Positions 12,490 to 21,925 are shown, counted from the stretch's first letter. The stretch is 64,000 bases of DNA from an uncultured Pelagibacteraceae bacterium (GCA_902632515.1 CACPDA010000001.1:38848-102847), one strand, 5' to 3'. A program made the numbers and translations. Notes: generated by a model from the letters alone, not told the origin.

Positions 12490-12881
12490 TGAGCGAAGAG
12501 TTCAAAATAGAAATAGTAAACCCTGATAAATCTTTCTTATCAAAAGAAGATGCAACTGAAGTCGTTGTTCCAGCATTTGAAGGAGAAATTGGAATTCTCA
12601 AGGATCATATTTCCATTATTTCCTTTCTTAAACCTGGAATTCTTAAGATTTTTTCAAAATCTGGTGATGAAAAATTTTATGTTGAAGATGGTATTATAGA
12701 GTTTAAGGACAATAATTTGTCAGTCCTAACGAGTTCTATTTTTAATCTTAAAGATATGGAAAAAAATAAAATTCAAGAATTATTAAAAGAAGCAGAAAAA
12801 GAAACTTCTAAAACAGACATAAATGATCAAATTAAATATTTAGTTGATCAAAAAATAGAAGTTTTGAAAAATATTAATTAA
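12489..12881 (+). CDS. atpC: F1-ATP synthase epsilon subunit
   Basis: Regulatory subunit on the rotor that can brake ATP hydrolysis. The N-terminal beta-sandwich is recognisable (FKIEIVNPDKSFLSKEDATEVVVPAFEGEIGIL, read in pieces, with the conserved P-EGE-G-L-H pattern DHISIISFLKPG). A short helical C-terminus follows. The 130 residues are within the usual range. It is the last gene of atpHAGDC. Its last 8 bases overlap the end of the opposing rppH gene, with no terminator hairpin between them. Confidence 0.92.
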
Positions 12882-13350
12882 TAATATTTTTTATTTTTTT
12901 TTTAAGTATTTTGTAAACTTCAAGTTTAAAATCTACAACTACATCGGTAATTTTTTCTAAATCAATCCATTTCCATTCTAAAAATTCTGGCTTATTTGTA
13001 TGTATATTTATTTCTTTATCATTCCCTAAAAATCTCATCAAAAACCATTTTTGTTTTTGGCCCTTATATTTTCCTTTCCAAATTATTCCCAACAAGTGTT
13101 TTGGTAATAAATAAGTGGTTAAATCATCTATTTCTTTGATTAATTTAACACTTCTTATACTAGTTTCTTCCTCTAGCTCTCGATAAGCAGCAGTTAAAAA
13201 ACTCTCACCTTCATCTACTCCTCCTTGAGGCATTTGCCAAAAATTTTTTGGATTATCAATTCTTTTCGCTACAAAAATTTTATTATCTTTGTTCAAAACA
13301 ATAATGCCCACTCCATCTCTAAGTGGCAAATTCTTAAACTTATCCTCCAT
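12874..13350 (-). CDS. rppH: RNA pyrophosphohydrolase, Nudix family
   Basis: Nudix hydrolase of the RppH/InvA type, which removes pyrophosphate from 5' ends of mRNA or hydrolyses dinucleoside polyphosphates. The Nudix box is complete: GGVDEGESFLTAAYRELEEE (about 43-62). The N-terminal LPLRDGVGIIVLNKDNKIFVAKR and FWQMPQGG are characteristic of the RppH branch. At 158 residues the length is typical. It is the last gene of a long minus-strand run from rplU, 2 bases after ctpA. Confidence 0.9.
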   Translation of the reverse strand: MEDKFKNLPLRDGVGIIVLNKDNKIFVAKRIDNPKNFWQMPQGGVDEGESFLTAAYRELEEETSIRSVKLIKEIDDLTTYLLPKHLLGIIWKGKYKGQKQKWFLMRFLGNDKEINIHTNKPEFLEWKWIDLEKITDVVVDFKLEVYKILKKKIKNIIN

Positions 13351-13352
13351 AT

Positions 13353-14492
13353 TTAACCGTTAAGTAATTTTAAAGCGTAACTTAATTGATTATCTGTTTC
13401 AGTTTTTATCTTAAAATTATCTAATTTTTCAACAATTTCTATATCTGGTGATACACCAACTTCAGAAATTGATTTTCCAGAAGGAAGATAATATTTTGCT
13501 ACTGTAAGTCTAATTGCGCCTTTATTTTTTAGAGGTATAATTGACTGAACAGAACCTTTGCCGTAAGTATTTTCTCCTAATAAAATTGCTCTCTTATGGT
13601 CTTTTAAAGCTCCAGCTACAATCTCAGAAGCTGATGCAGAGCCATAGTTTATCATGACAATTAAGGTTTTACCGTTTGTAATATCTCCTTTTTTTGCAAA
13701 CCATTTTCTATTTTCAGAAGATTTCCTACTTTTTGTTGATACAATTTCACCATTCTCTAAAAAAAAATCTGAAATTGTTATTGCTTGGGATAAAAGACCA
13801 CCTGGGTTATTTCTCAGATCTAAGATATAAGCTTTCAAGTCGTTATTATTCTCTAATTTTTTGATTTCTTTTTCAATTTGTTTCGCGCTGTTTTCATTGA
13901 AAGAAGTTAATCTTAAATATCCAATATTTTTATCTAATAAATCAGCTTTGACAGACTTAATTTGAATAATTTCTCTAGTGACTTCAACTATTAAAGCTTT
14001 TTTTTCTCCCCGTCTTCTAATTGTCAATTCAATACTAGATCCAACCGGACCCCTCATTAAATCAACTGCTTCACTTAAAGACTTTCCTTGAACTTGAGTA
14101 TCCTCAATTTTTACAATGTAATCGCCAGATTTGATTCCAGCTCTAGATGCTGGAGTATCATCTATAGGAGTTATAACTTTAACAACACCCGCCTCCATAG
14201 TTACCTCAATACCAAGTCCTCCAAATTCACCACTTGTATCAGTTTGCATTTCATCAAAAGTTTTTGGAGACATATAACCTGAATACGGATCTAAAGATTG
14301 AAGAAGACCATCTATAGCTGCATCCATGCTTTCTGATTGATTTATCTCATCAACATATTCTTTGTTAATTTTTTCCAAAACTTCTCCAAAAAGATCAATC
14401 TTTTTATAAATGTCATATTCTGAAGAATAAGAGCTTTTCAAAAAAATAAAATTTATTAAAAATAATGTTATAAAAATTTTTTTTATTGTCAT
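13353..14492 (-). CDS. ctpA: C-terminal processing peptidase, S41 family
   Basis: Periplasmic serine protease of the CtpA/Prc type that trims envelope proteins or murein hydrolases. A signal peptide or N-terminal membrane anchor occupies residues 1-24. A PDZ domain follows (about 90-170, GGLGIEV... and SRAGIKSGDYIVKI). The S41 catalytic core has Ser287 in YGSASASE and Lys312 in TYGKGSVQ, spaced 25 apart as in other CtpA enzymes. The 379 residues are slightly short of many homologues. It starts within the stop of rsfS (4-base overlap) and precedes rppH. Confidence 0.93.
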   Translation of the reverse strand: MTIKKIFITLFLINFIFLKSSYSSEYDIYKKIDLFGEVLEKINKEYVDEINQSESMDAAIDGLLQSLDPYSGYMSPKTFDEMQTDTSGEFGGLGIEVTMEAGVVKVITPIDDTPASRAGIKSGDYIVKIEDTQVQGKSLSEAVDLMRGPVGSSIELTIRRRGEKKALIVEVTREIIQIKSVKADLLDKNIGYLRLTSFNENSAKQIEKEIKKLENNNDLKAYILDLRNNPGGLLSQAITISDFFLENGEIVSTKSRKSSENRKWFAKKGDITNGKTLIVMINYGSASASEIVAGALKDHKRAILLGENTYGKGSVQSIIPLKNKGAIRLTVAKYYLPSGKSISEVGVSPDIEIVEKLDNFKIKTETDNQLSYALKLLNG

Positions 14493-14839
14493 ATTATCAA
14501 TTTTTCTTTAGGTATTAATTCAGACCACATTTTTTCAAGTTCATAAAATTTTCTTTTTTCAGGATGAAAAATATGAACAATTAAATCAATACCATCAACC
14601 AGTTTCCATTCATTACTTTCTTTGCCTTCTATTTTACACTCATTGACACCATTATCTTTTAATTTTTCTAGAACTTGTTCAGATAAAGCTTGAATATGTC
14701 TTGACGACGTACCACTTGCTATTATCATAAAATCAGCCATAGAACTTTTGTCTTTTAAATCTATACTAACAATGTCCTGGGCTTTGTTAATGTCTAAGGT
14801 ATGTATTACGATTTGTTTTAAATCTGAAATTTTATCCAT
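14489..14839 (-). CDS. rsfS: Ribosomal silencing factor RsfS
   Basis: Binds ribosomal protein uL14 and blocks subunit joining, lowering translation under starvation. The 116-residue protein shows the family pattern KAQDIVSIDLKDKSSMADFM, IIASGTSSRHIQALSE, and C-terminal WKLVDGIDLIVHIFHPEKR with YELEKMW. It follows nadD by 17 bases, a conserved nadD-rsfS pairing in many bacteria, and overlaps ctpA by 4 bases. Confidence 0.93.
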   Translation of the reverse strand: MDKISDLKQIVIHTLDINKAQDIVSIDLKDKSSMADFMIIASGTSSRHIQALSEQVLEKLKDNGVNECKIEGKESNEWKLVDGIDLIVHIFHPEKRKFYELEKMWSELIPKEKLII

Positions 14840-14856
14840 TAATTACATTAACTCTA

Positions 14857-15396
14857 TCAAATTTTCCTTAATTGAGAAGATGAAATTTTGACCTTATTAA
14901 ATTCAATAAATTTGAAATTTTTACCTTTAAGTCTTTTAAATGATATTGAATTTAAAGATTTTTTTTTATATCCATGGCGATCAAAAACAATCAAATTACA
15001 TTTTTTAGCAATCATATTCCATTTATACCATTTATGAAAATTTATAAGACTATCTGCACCCATTAAAAAAAAAATTTCAGATGTAGTATTTTTTTTAATA
15101 TAGTTTATTAAACTTATTGTTTTGTTTGATTTAATGATATTTTCATAGAATTTTATTTTGATTAAATTATTTGATTTTATAATTTTTTTACATCCTTTGA
15201 TTCTATCAGGAATACTTGTTTCACTTTTTTTCTTCAAAGGATTTTTTGCAGTGATAGCCCATATTATCTTTTTTAATTTAAATTTTTTGATAGCTTTCTT
15301 TGATATTGCTAAATGACCTTTATGTGCTGGATCAAACGATCCACCAAGTATGCCAATTCTATTTTTTGAATTTATATTATTTCCTAATTTTGCCAT
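14857..15396 (-). CDS. nadD: Nicotinate-nucleotide adenylyltransferase, short C-terminus
   Basis: Forms deamido-NAD from nicotinate mononucleotide and ATP. The nucleotidyltransferase signature GILGGSFDPAHKGHLA (His25, His28) is intact. MGADSLINFHKWYKWNMIA and the C-terminal ISSSQLR match the family's MG-D-l--f--W and ISST-IR. The protein ends two residues after that motif (179 residues), lacking the helix that usually follows. Immediate downstream codons are stops, so no simple extension is seen. Its first 20 bases overlap the end of proA. Confidence 0.88.
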   Translation of the reverse strand: MAKLGNNINSKNRIGILGGSFDPAHKGHLAISKKAIKKFKLKKIIWAITAKNPLKKKSETSIPDRIKGCKKIIKSNNLIKIKFYENIIKSNKTISLINYIKKNTTSEIFFLMGADSLINFHKWYKWNMIAKKCNLIVFDRHGYKKKSLNSISFKRLKGKNFKFIEFNKVKISSSQLRKI

Positions 15397-16627
15397 TACT
15401 GGTAATTTGATATTTATATGAGACTAATTGATTTAAACCAACAGGTCCTCTTGGAGGAAGTGTATTAGTTGAAATTCCAACTTCTCCTCCAAAACCAAAT
15501 TCACCACCATCGGCGAATTGAGTTGATGTGTTGTGCATTGCTATAGAACTTTTAACTCCTGATAAAAATTTTTTTGCAGTCATTTTGTTTTTTGTGATAA
15601 TAGAATCTGTATGCATAGTACCAAATCTATTAATATGTTTAATAGCTTCATTTAGACTACTTACCGATTTCACAGATACAGTAGGTGATAAATATTCTTT
15701 AGACCAGTCTTTATTTGTAGCTTTAAATATTTTTCCTGTGTAAGATTTTCGAATTTTATTATCTCCAATAATTTTACAGCCATTTTTTTCTAAATTTTCT
15801 AATATATAATTACATGATTTATTTAAAATTTTTTGGTGAATCAAAATTGTTTCAGTTGCCCCACAAATCGCAGTGTTTCTTAATTTTGCATTATAAACAA
15901 TTTTTTTGGCAATCTTAAGATTTGCATCTTTATCGACAAAAGTATGACAAACTCCTTCTAAGTGACCGATTATTGGTAAATTAGATAAAGTTTTAACTTT
16001 TTTTACTAATTGTTTACCCCCCCTTGGAATAACTACATCAACATATTTACTCATTTTTGTTAATAAAAAATCAACAACATTTCTATTTTTATTATTAATA
16101 AATTGAACAAAATTTTCATCAATATTATTTTTTTTTAATGAAGATCTAAATAATTTCGATAAAATTTTATTTGAATTGTATGCTTCTTTTCCACCTTTTA
16201 AAATGACAGCATTTCCAGATTTAAAACATAGAGATGCTACATCAGAAGTTACATTAGGTCTACTTTCGTAGATAACATTAATAACTCCTATCGGAATAGA
16301 AATCTTTGAAATATTTAAACCATTAGGTCTTTTCCATTTTTCCAAGATAATATTTGTTGGATCTTTAAGTTTTATTATTGATTTAATGGAACTGATAATA
16401 TTTGAAATCTTTTTTTCATCTAAAACCAGACGATTAATTAGATTTTTTTTTAGATTTTTTTTCCGCGAATTAAAGATATCTTTTTTATTTTGATTAATGA
16501 TTAATTTCTTATTTTTTTTTATTAGATCACAGTAATCTTTTAAAACTTTATTTTTTTTCCAAGAATTTAATTGAGAAGTCATAGCTTTCTTAGATTTATT
16601 TCCAATATTTATTAATTCTTTTTTCAT
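15377..16627 (-). CDS. proA: Gamma-glutamyl phosphate reductase
   Basis: NADPH-dependent second step of proline synthesis, giving glutamate semialdehyde. The aldehyde-dehydrogenase fold is recognisable from IGVINVIYESRPNVTSDVASL and SGNAVILKGGKEAYNSN. The catalytic cysteine lies in LRNTAICGATETIL. The C-terminus has FGFGGEVGISTNTLPPRGPVG, typical of ProA. The 416 residues are normal. It overlaps proB by one base (TAATG) and nadD by 20 bases, so all three are one transcript. Confidence 0.95.
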   Translation of the reverse strand: MKKELINIGNKSKKAMTSQLNSWKKNKVLKDYCDLIKKNKKLIINQNKKDIFNSRKKNLKKNLINRLVLDEKKISNIISSIKSIIKLKDPTNIILEKWKRPNGLNISKISIPIGVINVIYESRPNVTSDVASLCFKSGNAVILKGGKEAYNSNKILSKLFRSSLKKNNIDENFVQFINNKNRNVVDFLLTKMSKYVDVVIPRGGKQLVKKVKTLSNLPIIGHLEGVCHTFVDKDANLKIAKKIVYNAKLRNTAICGATETILIHQKILNKSCNYILENLEKNGCKIIGDNKIRKSYTGKIFKATNKDWSKEYLSPTVSVKSVSSLNEAIKHINRFGTMHTDSIITKNKMTAKKFLSGVKSSIAMHNTSTQFADGGEFGFGGEVGISTNTLPPRGPVGLNQLVSYKYQITSNGKIRK

Positions 16628-17733
16628 TAAATTTTTACCATATCATCTTTATGAACAATTTCAGATTTTGTGACATAACCAAGTATCTTTTTAATTTCAT
16701 TAGAGTGACATCCTAAAATTTTGCTTATTTCACTTGAAGAAAAAGAACTTAAGCCTCTTGCAAATTCTTTTCTCTTATTATCTAAAATTTTTATATGATC
16801 TCCTTTTTTAAAATTTCCTGATACTTTTTTAATACCTGCAGCAAGTAGACTTTTTCCATTTGTAAGGGCCTTTTTAGCTCCATCGTCAATAATAAGCTCC
16901 CCTTTTGGAGAAACAGAGCTGATAATCCATTTTTTTCTAGCATCTAATTTCGGTATTGAAGAAATAAACCATGTACAATTATTTTTTTTTTCAATTTGAT
17001 CAATAGGATTTAAATATAAACCATTTGCAATTATCATATTACATCCTGCTAAATTACTTATTTTTGCTGCTTCAATTTTTGTATCCATCCCTCCACGCCC
17101 AAATTCTGTAGTGCCTTTCATATTAACATTCTTAGTGTCTTCATTTAAGTTAGAAATTCTTTTAATTAGTTTTGCATTTTTAAATTTTTTTGGATTTTTT
17201 GTAAAAAGACCATCTACATCAGATAATAAAATTAATGTATCTGCACCAGTAATTTGAGCTACACGAGATGCGAGTCTGTCATTATCACCATATTTAATTT
17301 CCGAAGTTGCAATAGTATCATTTTCATTAACTATTGGAACATAATCAAGTTGAAATAAGTTTTCAAAAGTTCTTCTCGCATTTATTGATCTTCTTCTCTC
17401 TTCAGTATCGTCTAATGTTAAAAGAATTTGTGATATGTTAATTTTGTATTTAGAGAATGTTTGTGAAAATAAATTCATTAATTCAATTTGACCAATAGAA
17501 GCTATGGCTTGGCTTTTATCTAGTTTTAGATTTGTTTTATTATAATTCATTTTTTTACATCCAAGAGCTATTGCTCCGGAGCTAACTATCACTACTTTTT
17601 TATTATTTAATTTTAGTTTTTTAATATCATTTGCAAAGCTCGATAACCACTTACCCCTAATTTTTCGATTTTTGTCTACTATAAGAGATGATCCAATTTT
17701 GATGACAATAATTTTTGAATTTTTAAGATGCAT
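16627..17733 (-). CDS. proB: Glutamate 5-kinase with PUA domain
   Basis: First step of proline synthesis, phosphorylating glutamate. The amino-acid kinase domain (about 1-255) starts with IIVIKIGSSLIV and contains IVSSGAIALG, the feedback-sensitive VNENDTIATSEIKYGDND, and GRGGMDTKIEAA. A C-terminal PUA domain (about 275-365) contains KALTNGKSLLAAGIKKVSG and FARGLSSFSSSEI. The 368 residues match the two-domain form. It overlaps obgE by 11 bases and proA by 1. Confidence 0.95.
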   Translation of the reverse strand: MHLKNSKIIVIKIGSSLIVDKNRKIRGKWLSSFANDIKKLKLNNKKVVIVSSGAIALGCKKMNYNKTNLKLDKSQAIASIGQIELMNLFSQTFSKYKINISQILLTLDDTEERRRSINARRTFENLFQLDYVPIVNENDTIATSEIKYGDNDRLASRVAQITGADTLILLSDVDGLFTKNPKKFKNAKLIKRISNLNEDTKNVNMKGTTEFGRGGMDTKIEAAKISNLAGCNMIIANGLYLNPIDQIEKKNNCTWFISSIPKLDARKKWIISSVSPKGELIIDDGAKKALTNGKSLLAAGIKKVSGNFKKGDHIKILDNKRKEFARGLSSFSSSEISKILGCHSNEIKKILGYVTKSEIVHKDDMVKI

Positions 17734-18706
17734 ATGAAATTAATTTAGATTTAATTTTAGATACGGAATTTTTCTTTAATGTTGATAGTGTTAATACTTC
17801 AATTTTTTTATTTTTAGAAAAATCTTTTAATTTTTTTTTTACAACATTCTCATCTACTAAATCTATTTTATTTAAAACAATCAACTCTTTTTTCTTGGTA
17901 AGTTCTGAGCTATAATTTTGTAATTCTTTTTTGACTTGATTATAAGATTCTATTAAATTTTCATTAGTAATATCAATTAGATGTAAAAGTGACTTACATC
18001 TCTCTATGTGTTTTAAAAATTGTGTACCTAACCCTGTGCCTTCATGTGCTCCTTCAATTAAGCCAGGTATATCAGCTAGAGTGATTTCTTTATTGTCATA
18101 AGTTGCAACTCCTAAGTTTGGATTTAAAGTAGTAAATTGGTAATTTGCAATTTTTGGATTTGCATTTGTTACTGCTGCTAATAAACTAGATTTTCCAGCG
18201 TTAGGTAATCCAATTATTCCAATATCAGCAATAGTTTTTAATTGAAGCCAAATTACAAACTCTTCACCAGCTGTTCCTTTGGTATACTTTCTTGGAGCTC
18301 TATTAGTTGAACTTTTAAATCTTGTATTTCCTAATCCCCCTTTACCTCCATTAGCTGCTACAAACTCCTCACCAATTTTAGTAAAATCATATATCAATGT
18401 TTTATCGTCTTCTTCAAATACTTGTGTTCCCAAAGGAACCTTGAGAATTAAATCTTCACCACCTTTTCCCGTGCGATTTTGACCTGAGCCATTTTCCCCT
18501 CGTTGTGCTTTATGATGTTGTTGATATCTAAAGTCTATTAAAGTATTTAAGTTTTGTTCAGCTCTTAAAATAATTGAACCACCTTTTCCACCATCTCCAC
18601 CATCAGGTCCTCCAAACTCAATAAATTTTTCTCTTCTAAAGCTTGGGGAACCATCCCCACCGTTTCCAGCTTTAATATAAATTTTTACTTGATCTAAGAA
18701 TTTCAT
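17723..18706 (-). CDS. obgE: Obg GTPase (ribosome assembly)
   Basis: Essential GTPase acting in 50S ribosome assembly. The N-terminal glycine-rich Obg domain (1-156) includes GGPDGGDGGKGGS. The GTPase domain has G1 GLPNAGKSSL (Lys172), switch region YQFTTLNPNLG, G3 DIPGLIEGAHEGTGLG and G4 LNKID. At 327 residues it stops after the GTPase domain, so it is the short form without a C-terminal OCT extension. It follows rpmA, the usual rplU-rpmA-obg order. Confidence 0.95.
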   Translation of the reverse strand: MKFLDQVKIYIKAGNGGDGSPSFRREKFIEFGGPDGGDGGKGGSIILRAEQNLNTLIDFRYQQHHKAQRGENGSGQNRTGKGGEDLILKVPLGTQVFEEDDKTLIYDFTKIGEEFVAANGGKGGLGNTRFKSSTNRAPRKYTKGTAGEEFVIWLQLKTIADIGIIGLPNAGKSSLLAAVTNANPKIANYQFTTLNPNLGVATYDNKEITLADIPGLIEGAHEGTGLGTQFLKHIERCKSLLHLIDITNENLIESYNQVKKELQNYSSELTKKKELIVLNKIDLVDENVVKKKLKDFSKNKKIEVLTLSTLKKNSVSKIKSKLISYAS

Positions 18707-18733
18707 AATACAACGTTATTTTCAGTTGTACTA

Positions 18734-18988
18734 TTAATTGGGTTTTACTGAAACAAAAGTTCTATCTGATTTAGTTTTTTTAAAAACTACTTTGCCTTTT
18801 ATAACTGAAAATATGGAATGATCTTTGCCCATTCCAACGTTTTCACCAGGAAATATCTTTGTTCCTCTTTGTCTAACAATTATATTTCCAGGTATTACAC
18901 TTTCACCACCATACTTTTTAACCCCAAGTCTTCTTCCGGCACTGTCTCGTCCGTTTCTTGATGATCCACCTGCTTTTTTTGTTGCCAT
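18734..18988 (-). CDS. rpmA: 50S ribosomal protein L27
   Basis: Small basic protein at the peptidyl-transferase centre. The 84 residues begin [16 protein letters not shown], the canonical L27 N-terminus without the cleavable extension found in Firmicutes. [20 protein letters not shown] and [14 protein letters not shown] follow. It lies 13 bases after rplU. Confidence 0.97.
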   Translation of the reverse strand: MATKKAGGSSRNGRDSAGRRLGVKKYGGESVIPGNIIVRQRGTKIFPGENVGMGKDHSIFSVIKGKVVFKKTKSDRTFVSVKPN

Positions 18989-19001
18989 AACTTTTGCCTA
19001 G

Positions 19002-19400
19002 TTACTTACTAATATTTTTTTCCACAACTTCTTTTTTTGAAGTTTTAGAAATTTTTTCAGCTTCTGATAAAACTTTACCATCTTTTGAAAAAATTTTGTT
19101 TATTTTAATCATCGAATACTGTTGTCTATGTCCATTTTTACGTCTTGAATTTTGTCTTCTTCTTTTTTTAAAAATTAAAATAGTTCTATTTTTACTATTC
19201 TTAATTATATTTGCCTCAACTTTAGCACCCTCTACCGTTGGAGCTCCAATCTCAATCACTTTTTCATCACCATAAGCAAGAATTTCTTTAAATTCAATTT
19301 TAGTATCAGGTTTAGAATTTGGCAATTTTTCAATTTTCAAGATCTCACCCGATCTAACTTTATATTGTTTTCCACCTGTTTGTATTACTGCGTAAGACAT
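19002..19400 (-). CDS. rplU: 50S ribosomal protein L21
   Basis: Ribosomal protein of the large subunit. MSYAVIQTGGKQYKV and GAPTVEGAKVEA, followed by a basic stretch RRRQNSRRKNGHRQ, are family signatures. At 132 residues it is longer than the roughly 103-residue common form because of a charged C-terminal tail (DGKVLSEAEKISKTSKKEV), as in several alphaproteobacteria. It is the first gene of the minus-strand run to rppH, and a promoter is visible just upstream. Confidence 0.95.
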   Translation of the reverse strand: MSYAVIQTGGKQYKVRSGEILKIEKLPNSKPDTKIEFKEILAYGDEKVIEIGAPTVEGAKVEANIIKNSKNRTILIFKKRRRQNSRRKNGHRQQYSMIKINKIFSKDGKVLSEAEKISKTSKKEVVEKNISK

Positions 19401-19427
19401 AAAGAATATGTAATTTTTAATTACCGC

Positions 19428-19455
19428 AATATAATCTCAGCTTAACCATAGTCAA
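19428..19455 (-). promoter_or_regulatory. Candidate promoter of the rplU-rpmA-obgE-proBA-nadD-rsfS-ctpA-rppH run
   Basis: On the minus strand TTGACT (19455-19450) is a 5/6 -35 match and TATATT (19433-19428) a 5/6 -10 match, separated by 16 bases. It lies 28 bases upstream of the rplU start, inside the 65-base gap after gloB. No terminator for the upstream metX-metW-gloB run is obvious in this gap. Confidence 0.55.
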
Positions 19456-19465
19456 GCTATATAAG

Positions 19466-20185
19466 CTAGAAATTATCCTTTAAATCCCTTAGTTTTGAAA
19501 AAGTTTTCAGATCATTTGCTTTAAGAAATATATTACATTCAAGTTCATCCTCTAAAATAGTCGGAATAGTGGGTAAATTTTTCTTAAGATTATTTTTGAT
19601 TTTTGCAATTTTTTCTTTGAGTTTTAAATTTTCAGGATCATTAGTTATGCAAAAATTTGAATTTTGTAATGTGTACTCGTGGCCACAATAGATTTTTGTA
19701 TCTTTAGGAAGTTGCTTGATTTTTTTAAGTGAGTTGAACATTTGTTTATATGTTCCTTCAAATAATCTTCCACATCCAAGAGAAAATAAAGTATCACCAG
19801 TAAAGATTTTTTTTTCTTTAAAAAAATGAAAAGCAATATGTCCTGTTGTATGACCAGGAATGTGATAAATTTTTGCCTCAAAGTTATCCTTTTTCCATAT
19901 TTGATTATCCTCTAATAAAATATCAATTTCTGGGATACGATTCCTATCTCCTTTAAAGCCTATAACACAAGAATTATATCTCTTCTTCAATTCACTATTT
20001 CCACCAACGTGATCGTAATGATGATGAGTATTAAGAATATATTTGAGGTCTATTTTTTTATCATTTAAAAAGTTAATAATAGGTTTTGACTCACTAGGAT
20101 CAACAACACAAGCTATCTGAGTTTTTTCATCAATAATCAAATAACTGAAATTATCTTGCAGACATTTTATAATTTCAATTTTCAT
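19466..20185 (-). CDS. gloB: Hydroxyacylglutathione hydrolase (glyoxalase II)
   Basis: Metallo-beta-lactamase-fold enzyme hydrolysing S-lactoylglutathione. The zinc motif THHHYDHVGG is at His54, His56, Asp58 and His59. PGHTTGHIAF, TGDTLFSLGCGRLFEGT and CGHEYT supply the remaining ligands and the glyoxalase II signature. The 239 residues are slightly shorter than usual, with a reduced C-terminal domain that binds glutathione in homologues. It follows metW directly (stop and start adjacent). Confidence 0.9.
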   Translation of the reverse strand: MKIEIIKCLQDNFSYLIIDEKTQIACVVDPSESKPIINFLNDKKIDLKYILNTHHHYDHVGGNSELKKRYNSCVIGFKGDRNRIPEIDILLEDNQIWKKDNFEAKIYHIPGHTTGHIAFHFFKEKKIFTGDTLFSLGCGRLFEGTYKQMFNSLKKIKQLPKDTKIYCGHEYTLQNSNFCITNDPENLKLKEKIAKIKNNLKKNLPTIPTILEDELECNIFLKANDLKTFSKLRDLKDNF

Positions 20186-20782
20186 TTATTTCTCAATTAA
20201 AAATATTCCAAGTTCGCCAAATAGATTTTTAAAGAATAAATTTGAATTATTTATATTAGATATATTCTTATTTTTTAAAGCTAAAGATTTAAAAATTTTA
20301 AAACCAATTATTTCAGAAAATTTAACAAAATCTTTAATTGTACACATATGAATATTAGGAGTATTATACCAATTGTGTGGTAAGGAGTCTGTTATTGGCA
20401 TTGTACCTTTAGTTAATAAATCTAGTCTAACTTTCCAATGTCCAAAGTTAGGAATAGTTACAATGGCTTTTTTACCAACTCTTAAAAGTTCTTTAATAAC
20501 TAATTCTGGATTTATAAAAGCTTGTAAAGTTTGGCCAAGAACAACATAATCAAATGAATTATTTGGAAATTGTTTCAAATCAAATTCTGCATTTCCTTCG
20601 ATTACAGTTAATCCCTTAGCAATACAAGTTTGAACTTTTTCCTTAGAAATTTCGATACCCCTAATATTTGTACTTTTATTAGCTTTTAAAAATTCCATTA
20701 AGGTTCCATCATCACATCCCACATCTAATATACTTGAATTATTTTCAATAATATCAGCAATAATTTTATATTCGGTTTTCAT
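20186..20782 (-). CDS. metW: Methionine biosynthesis protein MetW, SAM-methyltransferase fold
   Basis: Class I methyltransferase-like partner of MetX. Motif I is SSILDVGCDDGTLMEFL. NSFDYVVLGQTLQAFINPELVI and VTIPNFGHWKVRLDLLTKGTMP with LPHNWYNTPNIH are diagnostic of MetW. It overlaps metX by one base, the conserved metX-metW arrangement of proteobacteria in which MetW is thought to support acyltransferase activity. 198 residues, typical. Confidence 0.93.
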   Translation of the reverse strand: MKTEYKIIADIIENNSSILDVGCDDGTLMEFLKANKSTNIRGIEISKEKVQTCIAKGLTVIEGNAEFDLKQFPNNSFDYVVLGQTLQAFINPELVIKELLRVGKKAIVTIPNFGHWKVRLDLLTKGTMPITDSLPHNWYNTPNIHMCTIKDFVKFSEIIGFKIFKSLALKNKNISNINNSNLFFKNLFGELGIFLIEK

Positions 20783-21903
20783 TATAATTTTTCTACAAAA
20801 GATTTATCTAAAAAATTTTTAACAGCTTTTAAAAAGTCTGGGACATCAAGTAAAAAAGAGTCATGACCTTTATCAGATTCTATTTCTACAAAACCTACAT
20901 TTGCGTTAATTGAATTAAGAGCAATAACTATTTCTTTATTTTCTTGGGTTGGATAAAGCCAGTCAGAAGTAAAAGATATTACAAAAAATTTAGTTTTTGT
21001 ATTTTTAAAGGCATTAGATAAATTACCATCAAATTGTTTTACTAAATCAAAATAATCCATTGCTCTGGTTATATAAAGATAACTATTTGCGTCAAATCTA
21101 TCTACAAAGACTGAACCTTGATATCTCAAGTAACTTTCTATTTGAAAATCAGCATCAAAACCAAATTTAAGATCATCTCTTTTCTGCAACTTTCTTCCAA
21201 ATTTTTCTTGAAGCCCTTTTTTTGATAAATAAGTGATATGTGCAGCCATTCGCGCAACTGCTAATCCTTTGTCAGGTACAGTGTTTTTTGAGTTGTAATT
21301 CCCATCTAACCAATTGTGGTCAGCTGTAATTGCTTGCCTACCCAATTCATTAAAAGCAATATTCTGAGCAGAATGATTAGATGTACAGGCAATTGGTATT
21401 GCAGTTTTAGCTTTGTCAGGAAAATTACTTACAAATTGTAAAACCTGCATACCACCCATTGATCCTCCAACAACTGAAAAAAGTTTATCAATACCAAAAA
21501 AGTCTAACAAATTTACTTGGGCATTTACTATGTCATTAATTGTAATGACAGGAAAGTCTGTTCCATAAATTTTTTTTGTTTTAGGATTTTCATGGCTAGG
21601 TCCAAAAGATCCCATACATCCACCAAGTACATTTGCACAAATAACAAAATATTTGTTTGTATCAATAGACTTATTTGGACCAACAGCATATGTCCACCAT
21701 CCATCCTTTTTGGTTATTGGATTTATACCAGTAACAAATTGATCGCCCGTTAAAGCATGGCAAACCAAAATTGCATTATCTTTATTTTCATTAAGACTTC
21801 CAAAGGTTTCATAGGCCAATGGAAAATTACTTATAGTTTGACCACAATCTAATTTAAGTGGTTTATCAATTATCAATGTTTTAATATTTTCTTTAATATT
21901 CAT
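20782..21903 (-). CDS. metX: Homoserine O-acyltransferase MetX
   Basis: Alpha/beta-hydrolase that acylates homoserine at the start of methionine synthesis. Nucleophile Ser148 is in VGGSMGGMQ. LTGDQFVTG forms the oxyanion region, SDWLYPT carries the aspartate and DKGHDSFLL the histidine (His347). Whether acetyl-CoA or succinyl-CoA is used cannot be decided by eye. 373 residues is normal. The leader contains a SAM-II-type riboswitch, so expression should fall when S-adenosylmethionine is plentiful. No Shine-Dalgarno is visible before the ATG at 21903. Confidence 0.93.
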   Translation of the reverse strand: MNIKENIKTLIIDKPLKLDCGQTISNFPLAYETFGSLNENKDNAILVCHALTGDQFVTGINPITKKDGWWTYAVGPNKSIDTNKYFVICANVLGGCMGSFGPSHENPKTKKIYGTDFPVITINDIVNAQVNLLDFFGIDKLFSVVGGSMGGMQVLQFVSNFPDKAKTAIPIACTSNHSAQNIAFNELGRQAITADHNWLDGNYNSKNTVPDKGLAVARMAAHITYLSKKGLQEKFGRKLQKRDDLKFGFDADFQIESYLRYQGSVFVDRFDANSYLYITRAMDYFDLVKQFDGNLSNAFKNTKTKFFVISFTSDWLYPTQENKEIVIALNSINANVGFVEIESDKGHDSFLLDVPDFLKAVKNFLDKSFVEKL

Positions 21904-21925
21904 AAAAGTGCTAATTAGTGAATTA

